64,000 bases of DNA from assembly GCA_013821455.1 (NCBI GenBank), contig JACDGS010000005.1:62001-126000 (forward strand), written 5' to 3'. Source of the stretch: Chthoniobacterales bacterium. GTDB lineage: Bacteria; Verrucomicrobiota; Verrucomicrobiia; Chthoniobacterales; UBA10450. Positions within the stretch are counted from its first letter, which is position 1. Each line of letters begins with the position of its first letter. The notes beneath the pieces are model-generated. The model searched no databases and had not been told where the DNA came from. It worked only from the letters and a program-made list of their open reading frames with translations. This document shows positions 52,685 to 62,700 of the stretch, in pieces. The position numbers and the translations under genes are program-made.

Positions 52685-53608
52685 ATGGAAAAAGTGATCA
52701 TCATCGGCAGCGGTTGCGCCGGCCTGACGGCGGCGATTTATGCCGCGCGCGCTAATCTCAGCCCGCTCGTGCTCGAGGGGCGCCAGCCTGGCGGGCAGCT
52801 TTCGACGACGACTTTGGTGGAGAATTTTCCCGGCTTTCCCGAGGGCATCGATGGTCCGCAACTGGTGCTGAACATGCACAAGCAAGCCGAGCATTTTGGC
52901 GCACGTTTTTCCTATGCCGAGGCGACGGGTTTGGACCTGACTAACGAACACGTGCGCCTGCAGGTGGACGACGAAGATTGGCTCGAAACGCAAGCGCTCA
53001 TTGTCGCGAGCGGGGCCTCGGCGCGCTGGCTCGGGCTCGAGAATGAAGAGAAGCTGATCGGTCACGGCCTAACGAGTTGCGCGACGTGCGACGGTGCCTT
53101 TTATCGCAACGTTCCCGTCTGCGTGATCGGCGGCGGCGATTCGGCGGCGGAAGAAGCGCTCTTCCTCACGCGCTTTGCCTCGAAGGTTTATCTCATCCAT
53201 CGGCGGGATCGATTGCGCGCGTCGAAGATCATGGCCGACCGCGTCATGGCGTGCGAACTGATCGAGCCGATCTGGAACACGACGGTGACGAAATATCTCA
53301 CCGACGAAAAGGGCGAGATGTGCGCAGTGATGTTGCGTAATGTCGAGACGAAGGAAGACCGGCAGCTCGAGGTCGCCTGCGTCTTCGTCGCCATTGGACA
53401 CGACCCGAACACGAAGGCTTTCGCGGGGAAACTGGAGACCGATCCGGACGGTTATTTACTCGTTAGGCACCTGGCGGAAAGCAAGCACCCGGGAGTCTTC
53501 ATCGCCGGCGACGTCGCGGATCGCGTTTACAAACAGGCGATCACCGCCGCCGGTTCCGGCTGCGCGGCGGCGATGGAGGCGGAACGCTACCTGAGCGGGC
53601 TGCACTAA
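52685..53608 (+). CDS. trxB: Thioredoxin reductase
   Basis: A 307-residue FAD/NADPH enzyme starting at the ATG at 52685 (MEKVIIIGSGCAGLTAAIYA). FAD-binding GSGCAGL at 8-14, the redox motif CATCDGAFY near 134-142, the NADPH-binding GGGDSAAEEALFL near 153-165 and the second FAD motif VFIAGDVADRVYKQA near 278-292 are all present. It reduces thioredoxin in the cytoplasm. It ends in a 4-base overlap with the convergent lysA gene. Confidence 0.95.
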   Translation: MEKVIIIGSGCAGLTAAIYAARANLSPLVLEGRQPGGQLSTTTLVENFPGFPEGIDGPQLVLNMHKQAEHFGARFSYAEATGLDLTNEHVRLQVDDEDWLETQALIVASGASARWLGLENEEKLIGHGLTSCATCDGAFYRNVPVCVIGGGDSAAEEALFLTRFASKVYLIHRRDRLRASKIMADRVMACELIEPIWNTTVTKYLTDEKGEMCAVMLRNVETKEDRQLEVACVFVAIGHDPNTKAFAGKLETDPDGYLLVRHLAESKHPGVFIAGDVADRVYKQAITAAGSGCAAAMEAERYLSGLH

Positions 53609-54825
53609 GGCTCGGTGACTTCCTCCACCGCGCCATCGGCCCGGCGCAGTAACTCAGGCGTGCGCGGGAAGGAGTTATAATGACGCGCACTCATCGACGC
53701 GCAATAAGCGCCCACCCCTTCGATCACGAGCAGGTCGCCGATCTCCGCCTTTTGCAAAGGACGAGTCGCGACCACTTCCGAATCGTCTGGATGGGGCGTA
53801 AGCAGGTCCGCGGACTCGCAGCAATGACCGACCACGACATATCTCTCGGGAGTGGAAGGTCGATCGTTCACGACGATCAACGGATGCTGGGCGGCGTAAA
53901 GAGTCGGGCGCAGGATGTCGGTCATGCCGCTATCGAGCTTGAGGAACTTGTAACCATCGCTCCCGGTCGCGACGAGGTCGTCGATCGTCGTGATAAGGGA
54001 ACCGGCATTGGCGGTGAGGTAAGTGCCAGGCTCGATTTCCAAGTGAAGCTTGCGCCCGGTTTCCTGCGCAAAGACTCGGAGCGCATCCGCTACGACCTGG
54101 CTGATCTCCTGCAAGTCGGTCGTTTTTTCATAGGACATGCGCGCGACTTTAAAGCCGCCGCCGAGACTCATGGTCGTAACACTCGGAAAGGAGCGAACCT
54201 GATCGAGACTTAGGCGCGCGACCTTGGTCCAGACGAGCGGATCGGTGCCGGAACCGATATGCGTATGCAGCCGAGTGATCGTGAGCTGGTGTTGCGCGGC
54301 GACCGCTTTGATTTCTTCGACAGACTCATGCCAGATCCCAAAGCTCGACGCGGGACCGCCGACATTTGTCTTGTGCGAATGTCCCGAGCCGACGCCAGGG
54401 TTGATCCTAACTCCTATTTCCGTCCCAGGAAAATTGCCTCCAAAGGTTTCCAGTTGATGGAGAGAGCTAGCATTGAAGAGCACCCCGCGCTCGACCAGCG
54501 AAACGAGATCACGCGGCATTTGTTGCGCAGTTACCAAAATCCTCCGCGGCGAAATACCGGCCTCTAGGGCGCGCGTCGCTTCGTAACCCGAGCTGGCGTC
54601 GATCGCCAGGCCGAGCTGATCGAAGAGGGCCAACACTTGCGCGTTGGGATTCGCCTTCATCGCATAACGAACGGTCAAACCGAACGGCGCCTGAAAAGCG
54701 AGCGCCTGCCGCGCCCGTTCCCGCAAGGTCGCTTCGTCGTAAACAAAAACCGGCGTCCCCCAGCGGGCGGCAATTTGACCGACCTCCGCTGGGGTGAGGA
54801 ATCGTAACTGCTCCAGGGCTTCCAT
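53605..54825 (-). CDS. lysA: Diaminopimelate decarboxylase
   Basis: A 406-residue PLP enzyme that decarboxylates meso-diaminopimelate to lysine. The PLP lysine lies in VRYAMKANPNAQVL near 51-64, the glycine-rich phosphate site is SLGGGFKVARM near 213-223, IEPGTYLTANAGSLIT near 255-270 and the catalytic CESADLL near 337. A more general group IV decarboxylase role (ornithine-type) is less likely but possible. Divergent from thrA across 72 bases, joining two branches of aspartate-family biosynthesis. Confidence 0.88.
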   Translation of the reverse strand: MEALEQLRFLTPAEVGQIAARWGTPVFVYDEATLRERARQALAFQAPFGLTVRYAMKANPNAQVLALFDQLGLAIDASSGYEATRALEAGISPRRILVTAQQMPRDLVSLVERGVLFNASSLHQLETFGGNFPGTEIGVRINPGVGSGHSHKTNVGGPASSFGIWHESVEEIKAVAAQHQLTITRLHTHIGSGTDPLVWTKVARLSLDQVRSFPSVTTMSLGGGFKVARMSYEKTTDLQEISQVVADALRVFAQETGRKLHLEIEPGTYLTANAGSLITTIDDLVATGSDGYKFLKLDSGMTDILRPTLYAAQHPLIVVNDRPSTPERYVVVGHCCESADLLTPHPDDSEVVATRPLQKAEIGDLLVIEGVGAYCASMSARHYNSFPRTPELLRRADGAVEEVTEP

Positions 54826-54897
54826 GGCGGCGTCTTCTTTAGGTCACCTCTCGAATCCACGCGACACAAACTGTTTTTATGTGAGAGAAGAACGGTC

Positions 54898-57357
54898 ATG
54901 AGCAGTGCGTGGATGGTGCATAAGTTCGGCGGAACCAGTCTCGCCGACGCCGATCGTTATCGGCGGGTGGCGGGCATTGTGCGGTCCGAACCGGGCGCGC
55001 AAAAAGCCGTCGTCGTCTCCGCGATGCACAAGGTCACGGACGGATTGATCGAGCTGGCGGAGCGCGCGAAAAACCGCGACGACGCCTACCTGGCCCGGAT
55101 CGAAGCGCTGCAAACGCGTCACGCCGAAACGGCCACGGCGCTTCTTTCCGCGGCGGCGGCAGCGCCGTTTTTGAAGCAGTTAAATTCCGATTGTCATGAC
55201 CTGAGAGAAATCCTCCGCGGCGTCTATCTCAGCCGCACCTGCTCGGAGCCGACGCTCGAGTTGATCGCCGGCCACGGCGAACTCTGGTCGGCTCAGCTCT
55301 TGCAGGCGCATCTCGGAGCCGACGCGAGCTGGCTGGACGCGCGCTCTGTTCTCGTGGTCGAGCCGGGCGAAAAGTTGGTCAGCGTCGATTGGGAACGCAC
55401 CCAGGTCCTAACGAACAAATGGCTCGAGAAGTTGTCCTGCGACCTTGTGGTCATCACCGGCTTCGTCGCCTCAACCGCGGACGGCATCCCGACCACGCTG
55501 AAGCGCAACGGCAGCGACTTCTCGGCGTCGATCTTCGGCAAGCTCCTCGACGCGCGCGCGATCACGATCTGGACGGACGTCGATGGCGTTCTCAGCGCCG
55601 ATCCGCGGCTCGTGCCGGAAGCGGAAGTGCTCCCGGAGGTTTCCTACCAGGAGGCGACGGAGCTGGCTTATTTCGGCGCGAAAGTCGTGCACCCGAGCAC
55701 GATGGCGCCGGCGATCGAGAAGGGCATTCCGATCTGGATCCGGAACACCTTCAACCCCGCCGCGTCCGGCACGCGGATCGGCGCGCGCGCGGACTCGTTA
55801 GGCGCGGTCAAGGGCTTCGCCACGGTTGATGGGATGGCGCTGGTGAACGTCGAAGGCACCGGCATGATCGGCGTGCCCGGCGTCGCCCAACGCCTCTTCG
55901 GCGCGCTCAGCGAAGTCGGCGTCTCGGTCGTGATGATCTCGCAGGCAAGCTCGGAGCACTCGATTTGTTTCACCATCCCCGAGACGCAGGCGGCGCTCGC
56001 GCGCAAGACGATCGAGCGCGCGTTTTTCGCGGAGCTGCATCACGGCCAGATCGAGACGATCGAGGTCGCGGAAAGTTGCAGCATTCTCGCGGCGGTGGGC
56101 GATCGGATGGTCGATCACCCGGGGGTGGCCGGGAAATTTTTCAGTGCCCTCGGAAAAGCGCGGGTCAACATCCGCGCGATCGCGCAAGGCTCCTCCGAGC
56201 GCAACATCTCGACCGTGATCGACCGCGCCGATTCGCGCCGCGCCCTCCGTGCAGTCCACGCGGCGTTCTATCTTTCGAATCAGACGATCTCGATCGGCGT
56301 CATCGGCCGCGGGCTGATCGGCGGGACTTTTCTCGATCAACTCCAGACGCAAATGGAGACGCTGAAGCGCGAGTTCAAGATCGACCTGCGCGTGCGCGGC
56401 GTGCTCGACTCGAAACGGATGCTGCTGAGCGAGCAGGGCCGCACCCTCGCAGGCTGGCGGGAAACGATCGCGGAGGGCGCGCCGGCTGATCTCGAGGAGT
56501 TCGTCAGGCATGTGCAGGCGGATCATTTTCCGCATGCCGCGCTGATCGATTGCACCTCGAGCGCGGAGCTGACGGAACATTATCCGCGCTGGCTCGAGCA
56601 GGGCATTCACCTGATCTCGCCAAACAAAAAGGGGAACACGGGGACGATGGGATTTTACCGGCGGCTGCGCGAGATCATGCGCGCGACGGGCCGGCATTAT
56701 CTCTACGAAACGACGGTCGGCGCCGGCCTGCCGATCATCAACACGCTTCGCGATCTCGTGCAAACGGGCGATCAGGTGCGCCGGATCGAGGGCGTCCTTT
56801 CCGGGACGCTCTCCTACATTTTCAACACCTTCGATGGCTCGCAGCCGTTCTCCGCGATCGTGGCGGAAGCGCGCGCCAAGGGATACACCGAACCCGATCC
56901 GCGCGACGATCTTTCCGGGATGGATGTGGGTCGCAAGCTGGTGATTCTCGCGCGCGAAATGGGGCTCGCGGTCGAGCTGGCGGATGTGCGGATCGAGAGC
57001 CTCGTGCCGGAAAGTTTGCAGGAAGGCTCGGTCGAGGAATTTCTCCGGAGGCTCCCCGCGCACGATGCCGCGATGAGCGAGCTTTTCCGCCAGGCCCAGG
57101 CCCGCAGCGAGGTGCTGCGCTACGTCGGCGTGATCGATCCGGCGGGCGCCTGCTCGGTCGCGTTGCAGAGCTACCCGCGCGCGCATGCTTTCGCGGGAAC
57201 GAGCGGGAGCGACAACATCGTTGCCTTCACCACGGCGCGTTATCACACCCATTCGCTCGTCGTGCAGGGGCCGGGCGCGGGCCCGGAGGTCACGGCCGGC
57301 GGCGTCTTTGCCGATCTGCTCCGGCTGGCCTCTTATCTCGGCGGTTCCGCGTCTTGA
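54898..57357 (+). CDS. thrA: Bifunctional aspartokinase / homoserine dehydrogenase
   Basis: An 819-residue fusion. The aspartokinase domain (about 1-290) starts VHKFGGTSLADADRY and has ITGFVASTADGIPTTLKRNG and TIWTDVDGVLSADPR. Two ACT domains (about 310-455) include VNVEGTGMIGVPGVAQRLF and VMISQASSEHSICF, expected to bind threonine. The homoserine dehydrogenase domain (about 460-819) has IGVIGRGLIGGTFLDQL, SPNKKGNTGTMGFYR, and YLYETTVGAGLPIINTL. It commits aspartate to threonine/methionine synthesis. A weak GA-rich Shine-Dalgarno precedes the ATG. A GT4 gene begins within its stop codon (TTGA). Confidence 0.95.
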   Translation: MSSAWMVHKFGGTSLADADRYRRVAGIVRSEPGAQKAVVVSAMHKVTDGLIELAERAKNRDDAYLARIEALQTRHAETATALLSAAAAAPFLKQLNSDCHDLREILRGVYLSRTCSEPTLELIAGHGELWSAQLLQAHLGADASWLDARSVLVVEPGEKLVSVDWERTQVLTNKWLEKLSCDLVVITGFVASTADGIPTTLKRNGSDFSASIFGKLLDARAITIWTDVDGVLSADPRLVPEAEVLPEVSYQEATELAYFGAKVVHPSTMAPAIEKGIPIWIRNTFNPAASGTRIGARADSLGAVKGFATVDGMALVNVEGTGMIGVPGVAQRLFGALSEVGVSVVMISQASSEHSICFTIPETQAALARKTIERAFFAELHHGQIETIEVAESCSILAAVGDRMVDHPGVAGKFFSALGKARVNIRAIAQGSSERNISTVIDRADSRRALRAVHAAFYLSNQTISIGVIGRGLIGGTFLDQLQTQMETLKREFKIDLRVRGVLDSKRMLLSEQGRTLAGWRETIAEGAPADLEEFVRHVQADHFPHAALIDCTSSAELTEHYPRWLEQGIHLISPNKKGNTGTMGFYRRLREIMRATGRHYLYETTVGAGLPIINTLRDLVQTGDQVRRIEGVLSGTLSYIFNTFDGSQPFSAIVAEARAKGYTEPDPRDDLSGMDVGRKLVILAREMGLAVELADVRIESLVPESLQEGSVEEFLRRLPAHDAAMSELFRQAQARSEVLRYVGVIDPAGACSVALQSYPRAHAFAGTSGSDNIVAFTTARYHTHSLVVQGPGAGPEVTAGGVFADLLRLASYLGGSAS

Positions 57358-58517
57358 AGATTTGCGATCTGACGCAGTTTTACTCGCCGCTGAGCGGCGG
57401 GGTGAAGCGTTATGTGCACGAGAAAATCCGCTTCATTCAATCCACGCCTAACGACGAGCACGTCCTCATTATCCCGGGCGCGAAGACGGAGCGGATCGAG
57501 GCGGAGCGCTCGCGCATCTACACGATCGCGTCGCCGCTGCTCTCGCGCACTTCGCGCTACCGCGCGTTGCTCAACCTGCGCGCGATCGAAGAAATTCTGG
57601 AGCGCGAGCAGCCCGACTTGATCGAATCGGGCGATCCCTACCAGGTGGCGTGGAAAGCGATCGCGTCCGGCCACGCATTGCGGATACCGGTGGTCGGATT
57701 TTATCACTCGCATTTCCCGGAGGCGTATTTGCGCAGCAGCGAGCGGTTTTTCGGGCGGACGGGAATGGAGTTCGTTATGGACCTGGCGCGGCGCTACGTC
57801 GGTAAAGTTTACAATCAGTTCGAGGCCACGCTCGTACCCTCGGCACGGCTCGGGCAGCTCTTGGGCGACTGGGGCGTCGCGAATGTGCGCGCGGTCGATC
57901 TCGGTGTGGACGCGGAAATTTTCCAGCCTCAGCCTAACGACGCCGCGGAAACGCGCGACTCGTTAGGCATTCCACTTGGCCGCTGCCTGCTGCTTTATGT
58001 CGGACGCCTGGCGCAGGAGAAAAATACTCAGACTTTGTTTGCTGCCTTCGAATTGCTTGATCCTGAGCGTTATCATCTGCTGGTCGTGGGCGATGGTTTG
58101 CAAAGGGCGGAATTGCAATCATTGCGGGCGCGAACCGGGCGCGTGACGTGGCAACAGTATTGCGCGGACTCGGCGGAATTGGCGCGGTTGTATCGCGCCG
58201 CGGATTTGCTCGTGCACCCGGGCGTGCAGGAAACTTTCGGTCTCACTTCACTCGAAAGTCAGGCTTGTGGAACGCCGGTCGTGGGGATTCGTGGCAGCTA
58301 CATGGATCGCATTATTTTTGGCGATCAGGGATTTTGGGCGGGCGAAAATTCAGCCGCCGCGCTCGCGGGCGCGGTGGAGGATTTGAGCCGTCAGGATTTG
58401 GTCGCGATCGGCCAGGTCGCATCTGAGCACGCGCGCGAGCACTACGCGTGGCCGCGAGTTTTCGAGCGGCTCTTTTGCATTTATCGCGAGGTGCAAGCAA
58501 ACTACCGCGCCTCGTAA
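57354..58517 (+). CDS. GT4 glycosyltransferase
   Basis: A 387-residue GT-B protein beginning with TTG in a TTGA overlap with thrA: KICDLTQFYSPLSGGVKRYV. The C-terminal donor domain has LLYVGRLAQEKNTQTLF near 216-232, HLLVVGDGLQ, and the E-x7-E motif in ETFGLTSLESQACGTPVVG near 288-306. This resembles mannosyl/glucosyl transferases that act on lipids such as diacylglycerol or phosphatidylinositol. Two nonamers in inverted orientation lie 18 bases apart at 57933-57966. Confidence 0.88.
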   Translation: MKICDLTQFYSPLSGGVKRYVHEKIRFIQSTPNDEHVLIIPGAKTERIEAERSRIYTIASPLLSRTSRYRALLNLRAIEEILEREQPDLIESGDPYQVAWKAIASGHALRIPVVGFYHSHFPEAYLRSSERFFGRTGMEFVMDLARRYVGKVYNQFEATLVPSARLGQLLGDWGVANVRAVDLGVDAEIFQPQPNDAAETRDSLGIPLGRCLLLYVGRLAQEKNTQTLFAAFELLDPERYHLLVVGDGLQRAELQSLRARTGRVTWQQYCADSAELARLYRAADLLVHPGVQETFGLTSLESQACGTPVVGIRGSYMDRIIFGDQGFWAGENSAAALAGAVEDLSRQDLVAIGQVASEHAREHYAWPRVFERLFCIYREVQANYRAS

Positions 58518-58518
58518 G

Positions 58519-59220
58519 ATGAAGACCGATTCCTCCCTGATCATTCGCAATTACCAGCCGTCGGACCGCGCCGCGGTGCGCGATCTTTGTTGCCGAACCG
58601 GCTTTCTCGGGAATGCGATCGATCCCGTTTATCAGGATCGCGAACTCTTCGCGGATTTCCTCACGACTTGGTACACGGATCACGAACCGGAGTCGTCGTT
58701 TGTGCTCGAGATCAAGGGCGAGATTTGCGGCTATTTGTTAGGCTCGCGCAAGCCGTTGCTGAATCAGCTTTATTCTTTTCAACAGAACATCGTGCTCTTC
58801 CTGCGCGCGCTTTTTCGTTATCCGCGCTACAACCGGGCCTCGCGCCGATTCGTCATCTGGATGGTGAAAAATGGCTGGCGCGAAGTGCCGGCTGCGCCCA
58901 GTCGCACCCCGCATTTTCACATCAATCTACTGCCGGAGGCGCGCAAGATCTCGACGACGCGCGCGCTCATGAGCGCCTACTTGAGTTATCTTTATCGCTG
59001 CGGCGAGAAGCAGGTTTACGGGCAGATCGTCACCTTCGAAAGCCGGCGCGGCGAGAAGATGTTCGAGCGTTATGGATTCAAGGTCATGAACCGCGCGGAG
59101 ATCACGAAGTATCGCGCTTTTTATCCTGAGTCGGTTTACCTCAGCACGGTGATTAAGGACTTGGAGACGGCCGAGCCGCTCTCGGCCTATTCCAGTTCGC
59201 GTGGCTCGGCCCTGACTTAG
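58519..59220 (+). CDS. GNAT family N-acetyltransferase
   Basis: A 233-residue protein with the GCN5-related fold: LIIRNYQPSDRAAVRDLC at the start, FVLEIKGEICGYLLGS (core beta-strands), the acetyl-CoA region HFHINLLPEARKISTTRALM near residues 139-158, and FESRRGEKMFERYGFKVMN near 176-194. The middle contains an unusual insert (residues about 80-130) rich in aromatic and Arg residues. It follows the GT4 gene by one base. Substrate unknown. Confidence 0.8.
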   Translation: MKTDSSLIIRNYQPSDRAAVRDLCCRTGFLGNAIDPVYQDRELFADFLTTWYTDHEPESSFVLEIKGEICGYLLGSRKPLLNQLYSFQQNIVLFLRALFRYPRYNRASRRFVIWMVKNGWREVPAAPSRTPHFHINLLPEARKISTTRALMSAYLSYLYRCGEKQVYGQIVTFESRRGEKMFERYGFKVMNRAEITKYRAFYPESVYLSTVIKDLETAEPLSAYSSSRGSALT

Positions 59221-59294
59221 CTGGTTGCTTTATCTATCAACGTCTCCCGGGATGCTTTGACGGTATGGCAGGGTTGCCATACTCTGGCTGCGCC

Positions 59295-59486
59295 ATGAAG
59301 ATGACCATGTCGATCGACGAAGCGCTGCTTAAGCGAGTGATGAAGTTGACTGGCTTCACGACCAAAACCGAAGCGGTCAACTTCGCGTTAAAGGAAGCAG
59401 AACGCGTGGATCCGAATTATGATTTGATGGCGTTGCGAATTGCGGAGCTTCCCGCAGCGACAACGAAAAAAAGTGATTCTCGTTGA
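59295..59486 (+). CDS. VapB-type antitoxin
   Basis: A 63-residue protein starting MKMTMSIDEALLKRVMKLTG, with the short strand and helices of a ribbon-helix-helix VapB antitoxin (TKTEAVNFALKEAER) and a C-terminal tail that would bind the toxin. It overlaps the following vapC start by 14 bases, the usual layout of such pairs. It would normally neutralise a PIN-domain RNase and repress its own promoter. Its partner is broken, so it may persist as an orphan regulator. Confidence 0.82.
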   Translation: MKMTMSIDEALLKRVMKLTGFTTKTEAVNFALKEAERVDPNYDLMALRIAELPAATTKKSDSR

Positions 59487-59765
59487 TTCTTCGATTTATA
59501 TCGAGCTGAAGTTATGCGCGGAGTCGTGCGCCCAGAGTCGAGGAAACAGCTGTCCTCGTTTTTCGATTTGCTCGCGCCGGTTCCAATCGATCATCTTATT
59601 TGGCAGGCAGTAGAGAATCTGGCCTGGCAACTGGACCGCTCGGGCAGGGTGCTGCCGTTACTGGACTTGGTAATCGCGGTTTGCGCGCTTCATGCGGGTG
59701 CCGCTGTCCTGACTAACGATAAGCATTTCACGCTCATCCCGCAGCTTGAGTTGGCGTCGTGGTGA
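59473..59765 (+). pseudogene. VapC-type PIN-domain toxin, internal deletion and frameshift
   Basis: From GTG 59473 the frame reads MILVDSSIYIEL, the canonical VapC N-terminus with the first catalytic Asp, then goes out of frame near 59507. From about 59510 the shifted frame reads EVMRGVVRPESRKQL and continues VENLAWQLDRSGRVLPLLD, AVCALHAGAAVLTNDKHF to 59765, carrying the other three acidic residues. Compared with the usual order, roughly 25-30 codons between the first Asp and the Glu are missing. Not functional as read; a programmed frameshift would not restore the lost segment. Confidence 0.8.
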
Positions 59766-59775
59766 GTTCGCGTCG

Positions 59776-62700
59776 TTAGGCAAAGCGCATCTCGACGAAG
59801 TGCTCGATGCGATCGTCGGTCAGCGGCAGGATGTTTCCGGTCAAAGGTTGACCGTCGAGTGTTGATTCGATAGCGCCGTCTCCGACGCGCGAAAGCGTGA
59901 TGTGATAAACCGTTTGCCGGTAGCGATAGTGGATTTTGTAGCTGGTCCAGCCCGCCGGAAATCGCGGCTCGAGACGCAGCTGATTTTTTTCCAAATGCGC
60001 GCCGAGCAACGTCTCCACGAGCAGGCGATACATCCAACCCGCCGAACCGGTGTACCAAGTCCAGCCGCCACGCCCGATGTGCGGCGCGACCGCGTAAACA
60101 TCCGCCGCCGCGACATACGGCTCGACTTTGTAAGTCGCGATTTGTGCGGGCGTCTCGCTGTGATGCACCGGATTGAGCAGATGGAAAATCTCCCATGCGC
60201 GCTCGGTTTCTCCGAGGAGCGCGAAAGCCATCGTCGTCCAAATCGCGCCGTGGGTGTACTGCCCGCCGTTCTCACGCACACCCGGGATGTAGCCCTTGAT
60301 GTAACCCGGATTGAGCGCTGATTTATCGAAAGGCGGATCGAAAAGTTGCACCAGCTTTTCGCCGCGGCGGACAAGGCGTTTGTCCACTGCGTCCATCGCC
60401 TGACGCGCACGCGCCGGATCGCCCGCGCCGCTGATGACAGACCAGCTTTGCGGAAGCGAATCGATCTGACACTCCGGATTCGTGTGCGAGCCAAGCGGCG
60501 CGCCATCGTCGAAATAAGCGCGCCGGTACCACTCGCCGTCCCAAGCTTGAGCTTCGATATTTTTTTGCAGCTTCTGCGCTTCGGCGAGGCATTGCTCGGC
60601 GAAGGCTTCGTCCTCCCGGGCACGCGCGAGCAAGGCAAATTGCTGGAGTACATCGTAGAGGAAAAACGCCAGCCACACGCTTTCGCCGCGGCCTTTGTCG
60701 CCGACGAGATTCATGCCGTCGTTCCAATCGCCGCACCCCATTAGGGGCAAACCGTGCTCGCCAAATTTCAAGCCGTGCTTGATCGCGCGGACGCAATGTT
60801 CGTAAAGCGTCCCCGATTCCTGCGAGCGATTCGGCAGATCGTAGTACGCTTCTTCCTCGGGCATGACCGGACGCGCTTCCAGGAACGAAATCGTCTCATC
60901 GAGCACGCCGGTGTCGGCGACCGCGTTGACGTAGCGGCAAGTGACGTAAGGCAGCCAAAGATAATCATCCGAAAAATGCGTCCGCACACCGCGGCCCGCG
61001 GGCGGATGCCACCAATGCTGCACGTCGCCTTCGCGAAATTGATGGCTGGCCGCTCGTAGTAAATGTTCGCGTGTGAGTCTCGGCTCGGCGTGGACCAGCG
61101 CCATCACATCCTGCAACTGGTCGCGAAAACCGTAGGCGCCGCCGGATTGATAAAAACCCGTTCGGCCCCAAAGCCGGCAGCCAATGGTTTGGTAAAGCAG
61201 CCAGCCGTTTGCCATGACGTTCACCGAAGGATCGGGCGTATCGACGTTGACGGCGCCGAGGGTGCGATTCCAAAATTCATGCACCGCGTCACGCGTGCTC
61301 TGGCTCGCTTCGGCCCGGCGAAAACGTTGGATGAGTTGCTGCACCTCGGCCGCGCTGCGCCCAACTCCGAGCCGGAATGTCGTTTCGCGCGTTTCGCCAT
61401 CGGCGAGGTCGAAAGCCACCTGTATCGCGCCGCACGGGTCGAGACCGGCGCCAGTTTTGCCGGCGAGGCGCTCGCGTTTGAGCGCGGCCGGGCGCTCAAA
61501 GGTGCCGTTGCGCCCGAGGAATTCCTTACGATTTCCGGTGAGCGTTCGGTTTGGATCGTTCACATCTAGGAAGACGATACGGTCAGGAAACTCCGTGTTG
61601 TAAAAATTGCGCGCGAGCAAGGCACCCGTCTTGAGATCCACTTCGGTTTGGACGTTGAGCAGCGTCTTCGGCCGCAGATCGCCCAGGACCCATTCCCAAT
61701 AACCGGTGACCGACAAACGCCGCGGCCCCCCGGAGGCATTGCGCAACTTTAAAACCGACAACTTCACCGGCGCGTCGAGCGCGACATAAACCCACAACTC
61801 CGAGACGATGCCGTTCTCGAAATGCTCGAAAACGGTATAACCAAATCCGTGCCTAACGACATATGGAGTCGCGCCGCGCGCGGGCCAGGGAGTCGGCGAC
61901 CAGACCTGGCCGGTCTCCTCATCGCGAATGTACAACGCTTCGCCGGTGGTGTTTTGGACCGGCTCGTTGAGCCAGGGCGTGAGACGAAATTCGTGCGCGT
62001 TTTCAAACCACGTATAAGCGCCGCCAGTTTCCGAAACGACCGTGCCGAATTCCGGATTGGCCAGCACATTGACCCACGGCGCGGGCGTCATCTGGCCGGC
62101 GGTGAGCGTGATCACATACTCGTGGCCGTCGCGCGTAAAACCGCCGAGGCCGTTTTGAAAAATCAGGTCGCGCGCGGGCGGCGGCGCGGAGGTGTCGATC
62201 CAAGCCTGACGACTCGGCACGAGCGCGGGCACGAGCGGCTCGAGCACACTGCGCTGTTCGAGTTGCTCGACGAGCGAGCCGTGTTCGTCATCGAGGACGA
62301 TGCGCGCCGCGGCTTGGAGAAGAAGCCGGTCGTCGTTAGGGATTTGCTCCAGTCGCCTAACGAAGATGCCCCCGGGCTTGTCGAGCATCTGCGCTTCGTT
62401 GCCGGACGCGATCAGGTTCTTGATCTGATCCTGCAAATCCTGCCGATAAACCGAGACGTCTTCATTCAGGATGACCATCTCGACCGAGAGACCTTTCGCG
62501 CGCCAATAGGAATGCGCCTGAACCATTTGCCGCACCATCTCGATCTTCTCCGAGTCGGTAACGCGCAGGACGACGATCGGCGTATCGCCGGAAATGCCGT
62601 AAGTCCAAAGGCCGCTTTGACCGCGGCGATTATCCAGCATCACTCCCGGCATGGCGCGGCGCGCGGGATCGGCATAGATGATCGCGCCCGCGAGCCGTGC

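Noticed and set aside
56550-57353. Extension of the GT4 frame back into thrA
   Set aside because: The upstream part is out of frame with thrA, low-complexity and unlike any glycosyltransferase; the TTG at 57354 gives a normal GT4 start.
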